Of a stretch of 34,584 nt of DNA, positions 7,300 to 15,904 are shown piece after piece (the first letter of the stretch is position 1; each line of letters starts with the position of its first letter). A program made the translations under genes and the position numbers. Source of the DNA: Candidatus Thioglobus sp. REDSEA-S12_B1 (GTDB taxonomy: Bacteria; Pseudomonadota; Gammaproteobacteria; PS1; Pseudothioglobaceae); contig LURN01000053.1 in the NCBI GenBank assembly GCA_001628405.1, positions 1 through 34,584 on the forward strand. Reading direction: 5' to 3'. The notes under the pieces were generated by a model. That model ran no database searches and had not been told where the DNA came from. It saw only the letters and a program-made list of their open reading frames with translations.

Positions 7300-8385
7300 A
7301 TGCATAGCAAACTTAATTCTGTTCGTGTTCTTATGAAAGAAAACCATGTTGATTTAATTGCTCTTGGTCCTGGAACTCACATGAAATGGTTGCTAGGATT
7401 CAATCCTACTCCAGATGAAAGGCCTTGCATGTTACTGATAGGATTGGAAAATGAGGCCTTCCTTATGCCATCGGTTAATGTAGAGGATGCAATGAAGCGT
7501 TCTGATATCAAAATGTTTAGCTGGAAAGATGAAAATGGCCCTGATATAGCTCTAGTTGAAGCACTTTCTTATACTGGCTCATCAAATGCAAAACACGTTG
7601 CAATAGATGAAGCAATGCGCTCTCATTTTGCTTTAATACTTATAGATGCATTGCCAAAACCGACCTATGAGTTTACTAACTCTACAATTGGTGCGCTCAG
7701 AATGCGTAAAGATGATAACGAATACTCTAGTCTTAAAGAAAATGCGTTAATTGATGATAGAGCAATGCAGGCTGGTTTTGCTGCAATAAAAGAAGGGGTT
7801 ACTGAACTTGAGGTAGGTGAGGCAATAAATAAACACTTTATCTCCGAGGGAGCAAAGCCTCAATTTTGTATAGTTGGCTCTGGGCCAAATGGTGCTTTTC
7901 CACACCACCATACAGGGGATCGAAAAATTCAAAATGGTGATGTAGTATTAATTGATATTGGTGGAAGAAAAGGCACTTTTCCAAGTGATATGACTCGTAT
8001 GTCAGTTCTTGGTGAGCCGCCTGAAGAGTATCATGAGGTTCACGCTATTGTAGAGCGTGCTGTTCAAGCCGCTATGAAGGCTGCAAGACCTGGAGTGATG
8101 GCTAAAGAGGTTGATGCCGCTGCAAGGGGTGTTATTACCGAAGCGGGTTATGGCGACTATTTTGTTCATCGAACTGGCCATGGACTTGGTATTGATATTC
8201 ATGAGCCTCCATATATTACTGCAACTTCAGAGGTTATATTAGATGAAGGAATGGTATTTTCAATTGAACCAGGAATCTATCTTCAAGGTAGATTTGGAGT
8301 TAGGCTAGAGGAGATAGTCATCTTGAGGTCTGATGGTCCTGAAATACTTTCAGAGTTGTCTCGTAAGACAAATTTCATTAGCTAA
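7300..8385 (+). CDS. M24-family metallopeptidase (Xaa-Pro aminopeptidase/dipeptidase-like)
   Basis: A 361-aa two-domain protein: an N-terminal creatinase/prolidase domain (~1-140) and a C-terminal pita-bread catalytic domain. The five dinuclear-metal ligands are all present: D219 (VLIDIGG), D230 (SDMTR), H294 (GHGLG), E323 (SIEPG) and E337 (GVRLEEIV). Catalytic-site histidines appear in FPHHHTGD (~200-207). Members cleave peptide bonds next to proline in the cytosol; some relatives act on creatine or dimethylsulfoniopropionate, so substrate is not certain. The ATG at 7300 has GGAG about six bases upstream. It stands alone between intergenic gaps of 178 and 75 bases. Confidence 0.9.
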   Translation: MHSKLNSVRVLMKENHVDLIALGPGTHMKWLLGFNPTPDERPCMLLIGLENEAFLMPSVNVEDAMKRSDIKMFSWKDENGPDIALVEALSYTGSSNAKHVAIDEAMRSHFALILIDALPKPTYEFTNSTIGALRMRKDDNEYSSLKENALIDDRAMQAGFAAIKEGVTELEVGEAINKHFISEGAKPQFCIVGSGPNGAFPHHHTGDRKIQNGDVVLIDIGGRKGTFPSDMTRMSVLGEPPEEYHEVHAIVERAVQAAMKAARPGVMAKEVDAAARGVITEAGYGDYFVHRTGHGLGIDIHEPPYITATSEVILDEGMVFSIEPGIYLQGRFGVRLEEIVILRSDGPEILSELSRKTNFIS

Positions 8386-8448
8386 AAAATATTTTTTGCT
8401 ATTTAACTTTAAGAGTCATTTAAGACTAAAAAGTTCATTTAGTTTAAA

Positions 8449-8460
8449 ATTGCATGCAAT
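8449..8460. repeat. 12-bp perfect palindrome abutting the rnfB-like start codon
   Basis: ATTGCATGCAAT is its own reverse complement, and its last base immediately precedes the ATG at 8461, filling the place where a ribosome binding site would be. No Shine-Dalgarno sequence is visible. It may be a protein binding site or a chance palindrome. Confidence 0.5.
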
Positions 8461-9195
8461 ATGAATGAGAATTATTTAATCCTTCTTGGATTGGGAAGCG
8501 AAGCAAAATCTGAGGGAAAGTCTTTGGCTGAGCAGATAGATGCAGTTTTGCCCCAAACTCAATGTACTCAGTGTGATTTTGATGGTTGTAAGCCTTATTC
8601 CGAAGCAATTGTTAGTGGAGAAGCAGAAATTAACCAATGTCCACCTGGAGGTCAGGATGGTGTTGATGCTCTTGCAGAACTTTTAGGTCGGCCAACTCTT
8701 CCATTAAACGAATCTCATGGTGAAACAAAGCCGAGGAGAGTAGCTGTAGTTGATGAGGAGGTCTGTATTGGCTGCACACTTTGCATAAAGGCATGTCCAG
8801 TTGATGCCTTTGTTGGATCATCAAAAGTAATGACTCAAGTAATTGCTAAAGAGTGCACAGGTTGTGACTTATGTCTCCCCGTTTGTCCTGTTGATTGTAT
8901 TGATATGATTGAGTCTGATCCATTTGCAATTATGCTTCAAAATGATTCAGCGCAATTTGATGATACGCATAATCAAAGGCAGGCCTTAGAGAAAGCAATT
9001 CGAGATAATTCGAGAGAAAGATATCAGTTTCATCAAGAGCGGATAGAGAGAGATAAACGTGAGAGAGATGAATTGTTAAAATCTAGAACCATTGCCTTAA
9101 AAGAAAAAATGGCCAAAGATAAGGCTCAAAAAGAAAAAATTGAAGCAGCAATGCTTCGCGTAAAAAACTCTAAGAGAAATAATGAAATTAAGTGA
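8461..9195 (+). CDS. RnfB-like electron transport polyferredoxin, without membrane anchor
   Basis: A 244-aa iron-sulfur protein. Residues ~20-65 form the RnfB-type 4Fe-4S domain with C35, C38, C43 and C60. Two classical 4Fe-4S clusters follow, with C102/C105/C108/C112 ([12 protein letters not shown]) and C132/C135/C138/C142 ([12 protein letters not shown]). The rest, ~175-244, is highly charged (Lys/Glu/Arg) and probably helical. Rnf-complex RnfB begins with a membrane helix; here the N-terminus is soluble, as in the stand-alone RnfB-like proteins of many proteobacteria. No rnfA, C, D, G or E is adjacent, so it probably works as a soluble electron carrier; its partner is unknown. Its 3' end overlaps queA by 14 bases. 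Confidence 0.87.
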   Translation: MNENYLILLGLGSEAKSEGKSLAEQIDAVLPQTQCTQCDFDGCKPYSEAIVSGEAEINQCPPGGQDGVDALAELLGRPTLPLNESHGETKPRRVAVVDEEVCIGCTLCIKACPVDAFVGSSKVMTQVIAKECTGCDLCLPVCPVDCIDMIESDPFAIMLQNDSAQFDDTHNQRQALEKAIRDNSRERYQFHQERIERDKRERDELLKSRTIALKEKMAKDKAQKEKIEAAMLRVKNSKRNNEIK

Positions 9196-10201
9196 CTTTG
9201 ATTTTGACTTGCCTCACTCACTGATTGCTCAATATCCCAGTCCTAATAGAACTGACTCACGTCTTTTAGTAAGAAATGATGAGTTAATTGATAGTTATTT
9301 TTCTCAACTAGGTTCGTTTTTAAAACCAAACGACTTGCTCATTCTCAACGATACAAGAGTTATTCCTGCCAGACTATTTGGAAACAAAGAGTCCGGGGGT
9401 AAAGTTGAGGTTTTGGTGGAGCGATTAGTTGATGAATTTTCAGCCTTGGTAATGATTAAATCGAGCAGAGCACCAAAAGTAGGAAGCTTTATTGTTTTGG
9501 AAAATAATACTCGGTTTGAAGTTGTTGATAAAAATGAAGGTATGTATAAAGTTAATTTTGAGGGCAAAAAAATTCTCAAAACACTTGATGAAATTGGACA
9601 TATTCCTTTGCCACCTTACATTGAACGAAGTGATTCAGATGAGGACTCTAAAAGATACCAAACGGTTTATGCAAAAAATGATGGTGCTGTAGCCGCCCCG
9701 ACTGCAGGACTTCACTTTGATGATTTGTTATTATCTAATCTAAAAAATCAAGGCATAGATCATGCTTTCGTCACCTTGCATGTCGGAGCTGGGACTTTCC
9801 AGCCTGTAAAGGTTGATGACATAGAGACTCATAAAATGCATAGTGAGCATTATGAGATCAGTCAAAAGACTGTCGACAAAATTATTCTTGCAAAAAAGAA
9901 TGGAGGTCGAGTTATTGCTGTTGGAACGACCGCAGTCAGAACACTTGAGTCCGCATCTATAAATGGAGAGCTAAAAAGTCAGAAGGGAGACACAGATATT
10001 TTTATATATCCAGGCTTTAAGTTTCAAATTGTTGACGCTATGATTACGAACTTCCATTTACCAAAGTCTTCACTATTGATGTTAGTCTCCGCTTTTATTG
10101 GATTTGAACAAATGCATCAAACTTATCAGCATGCCATTAATCAAGAGTATCGTTTCTTCAGTTATGGCGACGCTATGTTACTAGAGAGGCTAGACTTCTG
10201 A
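9182..10201 (+). CDS. queA: S-adenosylmethionine:tRNA ribosyltransferase-isomerase
   Basis: Transfers and isomerises the ribose of SAM onto preQ1 in tRNA to make epoxyqueuosine at the wobble position of Tyr, His, Asn and Asp tRNAs. It is 339 aa, within the family range (~340-355). Motifs: [12 protein letters not shown] at ~8-19, [13 protein letters not shown] at ~55-67, [14 protein letters not shown] at ~170-183, [13 protein letters not shown] at ~200-212, HSEHYEI, and the C-terminal [20 protein letters not shown]. The ATG at 9182 lies inside the end of the rnfB-like gene (14-base overlap), suggesting translational coupling. Its 3' end overlaps the convergent MFS gene by 12 bases. Confidence 0.97.
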   Translation: MKLSDFDFDLPHSLIAQYPSPNRTDSRLLVRNDELIDSYFSQLGSFLKPNDLLILNDTRVIPARLFGNKESGGKVEVLVERLVDEFSALVMIKSSRAPKVGSFIVLENNTRFEVVDKNEGMYKVNFEGKKILKTLDEIGHIPLPPYIERSDSDEDSKRYQTVYAKNDGAVAAPTAGLHFDDLLLSNLKNQGIDHAFVTLHVGAGTFQPVKVDDIETHKMHSEHYEISQKTVDKIILAKKNGGRVIAVGTTAVRTLESASINGELKSQKGDTDIFIYPGFKFQIVDAMITNFHLPKSSLLMLVSAFIGFEQMHQTYQHAINQEYRFFSYGDAMLLERLDF

Positions 10202-11338
10202 TTCCATAGAGAGATGTTTTGAGAGTCTAAAAATAAAGAAGGCCATAATAGGCAAAATCATGAAGCTTGTCTTTATTGACGTAATTTCTGCAAGTAGCCC
10301 CAGAAACAATGGGCCAAGCAACATTCCGCCATAGCCAAGTGTTGCTATGCTTGCTATTGCTGTTCCTTGCGATATGTTTTTATCATTACCCGCACGAGAA
10401 AATGCCAAAGGAATAATGACTGCTATACCCAACCCTATTAATCCAAAACCCAACAGCAGCAAAAAGAAAGAGTCAAATAATAATAGAATAGATGAGCCAG
10501 TTAGCGCCACTAGTCCAGAGTAACGAGCAGTATCAGAAGGTCCAATCTTGTGCGATATTTTGTCACCCATTAACCTCATTGTAAACATACATACTGAAAA
10601 AACTGTAAATCCCAATGCTGCATTTCCATCATTCAATGACGTAACACTTTTTAGAAAAATAGCACTCCAGTCGGCGACAGCACCCTCACTGAGTGATGCA
10701 AAAAAAGTAATTATAGCAACAGGCATTAAAGATCCTTTTGGAATTGAAATAAAAGGAGATTTAGTCACTTTTTTATTTGTTTGAGATTCAAAAGGAACAA
10801 AAGCAACAATTAAAGCTAGAAAAAAAATAACGATTGAGATGAGGCTAAAATGATCTTTATATCCTACATCATTAAAAGCCAATATTGAGCCGAGCCCGGC
10901 ACCAATTCCAGCACCAAGACTCCACATTGCATGAAAAGAAGACATAACTGGTCGCTTGTATTGTCTCTCAACCTCTGCTGCCCATGCATTCATTGCGACA
11001 TCATCTCCACCATGTATTGCTCCAAAAAACATAACCGCAAAAACCAGCATCCAAATTGAGTTTGCAAATGCGATAAATATTAATGTTAGTGGTATCAGAA
11101 GAATAGTAGCCCTTTTAGTAATGAAGGCTGCACCATAACGATCTGCAGCCCTTCCAAAAACGGAAAATGCAATGACAGCAGAAAGCCCTGCCAAGAAAAT
11201 TAACAAGCCCAAAGAGCCTGGTGACAAGTTATGAAAATCTACAATGGCTGGAATCCTAGAGGCCCAAGTACCGAATACCATACCATTGATAGCGAAAATT
11301 AATGAAACCGCAAACCTGCTGTTTATAAAGATATTCAT
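10190..11338 (-). CDS. Major facilitator superfamily transporter (YbjJ-like)
   Basis: A 382-aa polytopic membrane protein with about 12 hydrophobic helices. The first cytoplasmic loop has GRAADRYGA (residues ~61-69), equivalent to the MFS loop 2-3 motif. NAWAAEVERQYKRPVMSSFHAMWSLGAGIGA (in pieces, ~116-146) closely resembles the E. coli YbjJ / fucose-permease-like branch. Substrate is unknown; efflux of small metabolites or sugars is typical of that branch. The ATG at 11338 lies 29 bases after sucD on the same strand, so it is probably the tail gene of a sucC-sucD-MFS unit. It has no terminator before running into the 3' end of queA. Confidence 0.85.
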   Translation of the reverse strand: MNIFINSRFAVSLIFAINGMVFGTWASRIPAIVDFHNLSPGSLGLLIFLAGLSAVIAFSVFGRAADRYGAAFITKRATILLIPLTLIFIAFANSIWMLVFAVMFFGAIHGGDDVAMNAWAAEVERQYKRPVMSSFHAMWSLGAGIGAGLGSILAFNDVGYKDHFSLISIVIFFLALIVAFVPFESQTNKKVTKSPFISIPKGSLMPVAIITFFASLSEGAVADWSAIFLKSVTSLNDGNAALGFTVFSVCMFTMRLMGDKISHKIGPSDTARYSGLVALTGSSILLLFDSFFLLLLGFGLIGLGIAVIIPLAFSRAGNDKNISQGTAIASIATLGYGGMLLGPLFLGLLAEITSIKTSFMILPIMAFFIFRLSKHLSMESEV

Positions 11339-11367
11339 TCAACTTAAAAGAATATATTGAATAGCTA

Positions 11368-12234
11368 TTATAAGGCCTCAAGTAATGTTTCACCCATTAA
11401 TGCTGGGGTTGGGGAGACGCTTACACCAGCGTTGTTAAGTGCTTGAATTTTACTATTGGCATCTCCTGAGCCTCCACTAATCACAGCACCAGCATGCCCC
11501 ATTCTTTTTCCTTTTGGAGCAGTCAGCCCAGCAATATATGAGATTACAGGCTTGGAAACATTTGATTTGATAAACTCTGCAGCCTCCTCTTCGGCACTAC
11601 CTCCAATCTCACCAACCATGACAATTGAATGTGTATCAATATCAGCCTCAAATAACTCAAGACAATCAATAAAATTCATTCCTTGAACTGGATCACCACC
11701 TATACCTATACAGGTGCTTTGACCGAGTCCTGCAAGTGAAGTCTGGTGGACTGCCTCATAGGTTAATGTTCCAGACCTAGAAACAATTCCAACGGTTCCC
11801 TTTTTATGGATATTTCCGGGCATAATACCAAGCTTGCATTCATCTGGAGTGATTACTCCAGGGCAGTTAGGGCCTATGAGTCTTGAATTGCTGTCGGCAA
11901 TGATTGCTTTAACCTTAATCATGTCTTGAACTGGAATCCCTTCTGTAATACATGCAATGACAGGCATTTCTGCCTCAATTGCCTCAACGATAGAGGCATA
12001 AGCAAATCTTGGAGGAACGTAAATCATTGAAGCATTGGCACCTGTTTCACTCATAGCCTCTTGAACAGAATTAAATACTGGTCTTTCTAAGTGAGTTTGT
12101 CCCCCTTTCCCTGGAGTCACACCTCCAACAAAATTAGTTCCATAGGCAATCGATTGTTCTGAGTGGAAAGTACCTTGTTTTCCTGTAAATCCTTGACAGA
12201 TTACTTTTGTTTTTTTATTAATTAATACGCTCAT
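11368..12234 (-). CDS. sucD: Succinyl-CoA synthetase, alpha subunit
   Basis: With SucC it interconverts succinyl-CoA and succinate with ATP/GTP formation in the TCA cycle. 288 aa, normal length. Seen: the CoA-binding start [37 protein letters not shown] (~32-45), [21 protein letters not shown] (in two parts, ~121-141), the Rossmann-type [14 protein letters not shown], and the phosphohistidine segment [19 protein letters not shown] near ~243-261 with the catalytic His in GHAGA. The ATG at 12234 overlaps the sucC stop by four bases (ATGA), so the subunits are translationally coupled. The pair is away from sucAB, which is not in the window. Confidence 0.97.
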   Translation of the reverse strand: MSVLINKKTKVICQGFTGKQGTFHSEQSIAYGTNFVGGVTPGKGGQTHLERPVFNSVQEAMSETGANASMIYVPPRFAYASIVEAIEAEMPVIACITEGIPVQDMIKVKAIIADSNSRLIGPNCPGVITPDECKLGIMPGNIHKKGTVGIVSRSGTLTYEAVHQTSLAGLGQSTCIGIGGDPVQGMNFIDCLELFEADIDTHSIVMVGEIGGSAEEEAAEFIKSNVSKPVISYIAGLTAPKGKRMGHAGAVISGGSGDANSKIQALNNAGVSVSPTPALMGETLLEAL

Positions 12235-13391
12235 TTAGCCATCTCCACAACTTGTTTAGCAGCCTTCGTTAAGTCAGCCTCTGTAATTATGTCAAAGTTA
12301 CTTGCATTAAGTATTTCTAGACCTTTTTTGGCATTAGTTCCTTCCAGGCGAACAACGATTGGAAGTGTTAAACCAACTTTCTCAATTGCCTGCAGAATGC
12401 CATTGGCAATAAGATCACAACGAACAATACCTCCAAAAATATTGACCAAAATCGCTTTTACATTCTCGCCACTCTGGATAATTTCGAATGCTTTTGCGAC
12501 CCTTTCAGCAGTGGTCCCTCCGCCAACATCTAGAAAGTTTGCGGGCGAGCCACCATGGTATTCTATTAAATCCATAGTTGCCATTGCTAATCCAGCGCCA
12601 TTAACCATACAGCCAACCGTTCCATCTAAAGAGATATAATTTAATTGATATTCACTAGCACTTCTCTCTTTTTCATCTTCTTGTGAAATATCCCTCAGTG
12701 CAATGATTGACTCATTCCTATAGAGCGCATTATCATCAAAATCAATTTTTCCATCAAGAGCCATTATTTGTTTTTCAGCTGTAATGATTAAAGGGTTGAT
12801 TTCAATGAGGTTGGCATCATTTTCTGTAAAAATATTATATAAACCCATGAGTGTTTGAGAAAATTGCTCATGAAGTGAATTATCTAAACCAAGTCTATTA
12901 GAAATTTCATTACAATCTTCAAGTGTAATTTTTCCAAGTGGGTTAATTTTTTTCTTAATAATTTTTTCTGGAGTTTCAGAGGCAACTGCTTCGATATCCA
13001 TTCCTCCTTCAGTGGAAGCTAAGACTGTAATTCTCTCTGAGCCTCTATCAACCAACAAACCTAAATACAATTCTTTAACAATATCTTGACCTGCCTCAAT
13101 AATGACCTCGTTGACAGGTTGACCATTTGAGTCAGTTTGAGGAGTGATTAAATTTGAACCCAGTAATTTCTTGCTAGCATTTACAGCATCCTGGATATCT
13201 TTACATACAATGACTCCACCACCTTTTCCTCTTCCGCCAGCATGAACTTGAGCTTTTACAACCCAGACAGACCCACCTAATTTTTCACAAGCCTTTGCAG
13301 TGTCATCTGCATTTGAAATTACAATAAAGTTTGGTACATTGATATTATTTTTCTTGAATAAGTCTTTTGCCTGGTATTCATGTATGTGCAT
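12231..13391 (-). CDS. sucC: Succinyl-CoA synthetase (ADP-forming), beta subunit
   Basis: The 386-aa nucleotide-binding, ATP-grasp subunit of succinyl-CoA synthetase. It opens with [12 protein letters not shown] as in homologues, then [18 protein letters not shown] (~37-54), the ATP-grasp metal ligands in [10 protein letters not shown], the [12 protein letters not shown] segment, and the phosphate-loop [14 protein letters not shown] and [15 protein letters not shown], ending with [16 protein letters not shown] reading frame extends 16 codons upstream (to 13439), but homology and a promoter-like sequence whose expected start point is near 13423 favour 13391. It heads a sucC-sucD-MFS unit and is divergent from efp, with a 169-base gap between. 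Confidence 0.96.
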   Translation of the reverse strand: MHIHEYQAKDLFKKNNINVPNFIVISNADDTAKACEKLGGSVWVVKAQVHAGGRGKGGGVIVCKDIQDAVNASKKLLGSNLITPQTDSNGQPVNEVIIEAGQDIVKELYLGLLVDRGSERITVLASTEGGMDIEAVASETPEKIIKKKINPLGKITLEDCNEISNRLGLDNSLHEQFSQTLMGLYNIFTENDANLIEINPLIITAEKQIMALDGKIDFDDNALYRNESIIALRDISQEDEKERSASEYQLNYISLDGTVGCMVNGAGLAMATMDLIEYHGGSPANFLDVGGGTTAERVAKAFEIIQSGENVKAILVNIFGGIVRCDLIANGILQAIEKVGLTLPIVVRLEGTNAKKGLEILNASNFDIITEADLTKAAKQVVEMAK

Positions 13392-13429
13392 ATAATTAAA
13401 AAATCTTGGGTTAAAATATAAGGTCGTAT

Positions 13430-13458
13430 ATTTTATCATTCTTAGTTTGAGGTCTTAA
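13430..13458 (-). promoter_or_regulatory. Candidate sigma-70 promoter for sucCD
   Basis: On the minus strand TTAAGA (13458-13453) is followed after exactly 17 bases by TAAAAT (13435-13430). The -35 matches consensus at four of six positions and the -10 at five of six. The start point would be near 13423, giving a ~30-base leader to the ATG at 13391 and ruling out the longer sucC reading frame from that promoter. Confidence 0.4.
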
Positions 13459-13560
13459 TTTTATTAGGCTGTTTCTTTAAATTATGAAATATGACTAATC
13501 TATCTTATTAAAATATCATTTCAAGATTGAATCCACTTAAAAATTTTAGGATTGATAATT

Positions 13561-14121
13561 ATGAATTACAGCACCAGTCAGTTTAAAAATGGTTTGAAAT
13601 TAATGCTTGATGGCAATCCATGTTCAATTGTCAATAATGAAATTGTAAAACCTGGAAAAGGACAGGCCTTTAATAGAGTTAAGTTCAAGGATTTAATCAC
13701 TGGAAAAACTCTAGAAAAAACATTTAAGTCTGGTGAGTCGCTTGAAGCTGCAGATGTTATGGAGCTTGAGATGCAATATCTTTATACAGACGGAGAAAAA
13801 TGGTACTTTATGGATCCTAACTCTTTTGATCAATTTGATCTTAGTAAAGAGTCTATGGGGAGTGCGCTCAACTATTTAGTAGAGCAAGATACATGCATCG
13901 TGACGCTTTGGAATAATAATCCAATTTCAGTATCACCACCTAATCATGTAACTCTAGAGGTAATTGATACTGATCCTGGCCTGAAGGGAGATACAGCAGG
14001 AACAGGTGGAAAGCCTGCTACTCTAAATACTGGAGTTGTTGTTCAGGTGCCTTTATTTGTTGCTATTGGTGATAGAATTAAAGTTGACACAAGGACAAAT
14101 GAATATACTGGGCGTGCTTAG
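13561..14121 (+). CDS. efp: Elongation factor P
   Basis: Binds the ribosome between the P and E sites and relieves stalling at polyproline. 186 aa from the ATG at 13561, with AGGA at 13548-13551 as ribosome binding site; an in-frame TTG nine bases earlier (13552) is less likely. The KOW-like N-terminal domain carries the loop KPGKGQAF with K33 at the place of the E. coli lysine that receives beta-lysine (K34). Two OB-type domains follow, ending with [20 protein letters not shown] and the closing [13 protein letters not shown]. The modifying enzyme EpmA is encoded 11 bases downstream, so the target and the enzyme are co-expressed. Confidence 0.97.
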   Translation: MNYSTSQFKNGLKLMLDGNPCSIVNNEIVKPGKGQAFNRVKFKDLITGKTLEKTFKSGESLEAADVMELEMQYLYTDGEKWYFMDPNSFDQFDLSKESMGSALNYLVEQDTCIVTLWNNNPISVSPPNHVTLEVIDTDPGLKGDTAGTGGKPATLNTGVVVQVPLFVAIGDRIKVDTRTNEYTGRA

Positions 14122-14132
14122 TCCATGAACTC

Positions 14133-15020
14133 ATGTCCCATTTCAAAGAAAATCTTCTACGTTATCAAAATTTAACTCGAAATATTAGAGATTTTTTTTA
14201 TGCTCGAAACGTTATTGAAGTTGTCACTCCCTCGCTTTTATCTACTCCAACAACTGATGTCTATATTGATAGTATTGAAGTATCAGTAAATCAGGCTCTA
14301 TCAAAATCTTCAAAGTTTTATTTGCATACCTCGCCTGAACTCGAAATGAAGCGTATGCTTTCTAGAGGCAGTGGCGATATTTTTCAAATTTGTCAGGTAT
14401 TTCGGGACAATGAGCATGGAAGAATCAACTCTAATGAATTTACAATGCTGGAGTTCTATCGAGTTGGATTTGGTATGCATCAATTAATAGATGAGATTAA
14501 AGACTTATTGGTTATTCTTGGGAAGGATGATCCGATAAAACAGATGTCATACTCCGAGGCTTTCTTTGAATTTGCCAATATTGACATATTAAATTCTAGT
14601 ATTGAAGATTTAAAGAAAATTTTAAATGCTCATAGTCTAAATTCTGATTATGAGTGGATAGAGGATATGCAAACGGTTCTTTTTGTGCACCTAGTAGAGC
14701 CAAAACTTAAAGAGTATCCAGTATTTTTTATCTATGATTTTCCTAAACAACAGGCCGCTTTGGCACAGATTGATGGGCTAATTGCACACCGTTTTGAAAT
14801 GTATATAAATGGTATAGAGATTGCAAATGGCTACCAAGAGATTCAAACCTCAAAAGAATATCGTGATAGGTTTGAAACAGAGCTTGGCAAAAGAAAGTTC
14901 TTGTCAAAATCGATAGGCTGCGTAGATGAAGATTTTTTGAATGACCTTAAAGATGGACTTCCAGCATGTTCAGGAGTTGCAATCGGGATTGACAGATTAT
15001 TTAACTCTTTGAGTTTATAA
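14133..15020 (+). CDS. epmA: EF-P lysine ligase EpmA (GenX/PoxA)
   Basis: A class II lysyl-tRNA synthetase paralogue that attaches (R)-beta-lysine to EF-P. 295 aa, somewhat shorter than the ~325 of E. coli, and with no N-terminal anticodon-binding domain, as expected for EpmA. Seen: the class II motif 2 region FQICQVFRDNEHGRINSNEFTMLEFYR (in pieces, ~89-115), the HTSPELEMKRML block (~65-76), DFPKQQAALAQID (~202-214), GIEIANGYQEI (~227-237) and motif 3 GVAIGIDRL (~281-289). Immediately downstream of efp (11-base gap). The lysine 2,3-aminomutase EpmB, needed to make beta-lysine, is not in this window. Confidence 0.94.
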   Translation: MSHFKENLLRYQNLTRNIRDFFYARNVIEVVTPSLLSTPTTDVYIDSIEVSVNQALSKSSKFYLHTSPELEMKRMLSRGSGDIFQICQVFRDNEHGRINSNEFTMLEFYRVGFGMHQLIDEIKDLLVILGKDDPIKQMSYSEAFFEFANIDILNSSIEDLKKILNAHSLNSDYEWIEDMQTVLFVHLVEPKLKEYPVFFIYDFPKQQAALAQIDGLIAHRFEMYINGIEIANGYQEIQTSKEYRDRFETELGKRKFLSKSIGCVDEDFLNDLKDGLPACSGVAIGIDRLFNSLSL

Positions 15021-15061
15021 TTGAAGTTAACCTTAGCTTAAATTTGATTTCTTAATTAACT

Positions 15062-15511
15062 TTGGATAATTCGAGTATACCTTTTTGGGAACGTAAATCG
15101 TTAAACGAAATGAGTGAGCAAGAGTGGGAGTCACTCTGTGATGGTTGTGGACGATGCTGTCTTCATAAGTTTGAGGACGATAGCTCCGGTAAAGTCTACT
15201 TTACTGATGTAGCATGTCAATACCTAGATGAAGAAACTTGTTCCTGTCCTCATTATCAAGATAGGCAAAATTATGTCCCAGACTGTTTGAGTATAAATCC
15301 AAATTGGGAAGAAAAGTTTAATTGGCTTCCTTCAACCTGTGCATATCGGTTACTATATGAGGGGCAGAGTTTGTATGATTGGCATCCGCTTGTTAGCGGG
15401 AATAAACAAAGTGTCCATCTTGCAGGTATTTCAGTTAGAGGAAGGACTTACAGAGATAATGAAATCAACGAGAACCAATTATTTGAGCACATTATTCATT
15501 GGGTTAAGTAA
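15062..15511 (+). CDS. YcgN/UPF0260 family cysteine-cluster protein
   Basis: A 149-aa protein closely following the E. coli YcgN layout: start IPFWERKSLNEMSEQEWESL (residues ~6-25), the cysteine cluster CDGCGRCCLHKF (~26-37), FTDVACQYLDEETCSCPHY (~47-65), PDC (~73-75), then WLPSTCAYRLL (~88-98) and WHPLVSG. The conserved cysteines suggest a metal or iron-sulfur site, as in the CxxCxxCC (UPF0153-like) proteins; biochemical function is not established. The only possible start after the upstream in-frame stop is TTG at 15062, and no ribosome binding site is evident. Its stop abuts the ATG of the DUF2914 gene, with no bases between. Confidence 0.88.
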   Translation: MDNSSIPFWERKSLNEMSEQEWESLCDGCGRCCLHKFEDDSSGKVYFTDVACQYLDEETCSCPHYQDRQNYVPDCLSINPNWEEKFNWLPSTCAYRLLYEGQSLYDWHPLVSGNKQSVHLAGISVRGRTYRDNEINENQLFEHIIHWVK

Positions 15512-15904
15512 ATGAATAGAGTATTAGTAATAATATCTAGCTTACTTATTTCAATCAATGTTTTAGCATCAGATTGGCCTCATGAGAATATCTCAAATGC
15601 CGAGTTTGCTATGGAAATCAAAGATAGAACGCCACTTAATATTATTGAAGAGCTCGACAATTCTTTCGGTAAAATCTATTTTTTTACTAACATCCGCAAC
15701 CTTCAAGGTCAAAGCATAAGGCATCGCTGGATTTATAAAAATAAGGTAATGGCTGAAGTTGAATTTGATATCAACGGACCAAGATGGAGAGTTTGGTCTT
15801 CAAAAAATCTTTGGCCAACCTGGCTAGGTGAATGGTCAGTGGAAGTGCTTAACGCAAATAGCGAAGTGCTTTATAAAAAAGAATTTAACTATATAGAAAA
15901 ATAA
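15512..15904 (+). CDS. DUF2914 domain protein, probably secreted
   Basis: A 130-aa protein. Residues 1-19 ([19 protein letters not shown], cleavage after LA-S) look like a Sec signal peptide, placing the rest in the periplasm or outer envelope. The mature part is a DUF2914 domain: [20 protein letters not shown] (~53-72), [20 protein letters not shown] (~79-98) and [14 protein letters not shown] (~101-114). Members are widespread in proteobacteria and have no known activity; the fold is probably a beta sandwich. It starts directly after the YcgN-family stop and its TAA overlaps the argG ATG (TAATG), so it is co-translated with argG. Confidence 0.86.
   Translation: MNRVLVIISSLLISINVLASDWPHENISNAEFAMEIKDRTPLNIIEELDNSFGKIYFFTNIRNLQGQSIRHRWIYKNKVMAEVEFDINGPRWRVWSSKNLWPTWLGEWSVEVLNANSEVLYKKEFNYIEK

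Noticed and set aside
15024..15062. 7-bp inverted repeat AAGTTAA/TTAACTT between epmA and the YcgN-family gene
   Set aside because: Short and purely AT-rich apart from one pair, 25-base loop, no T run; not a convincing terminator or operator.
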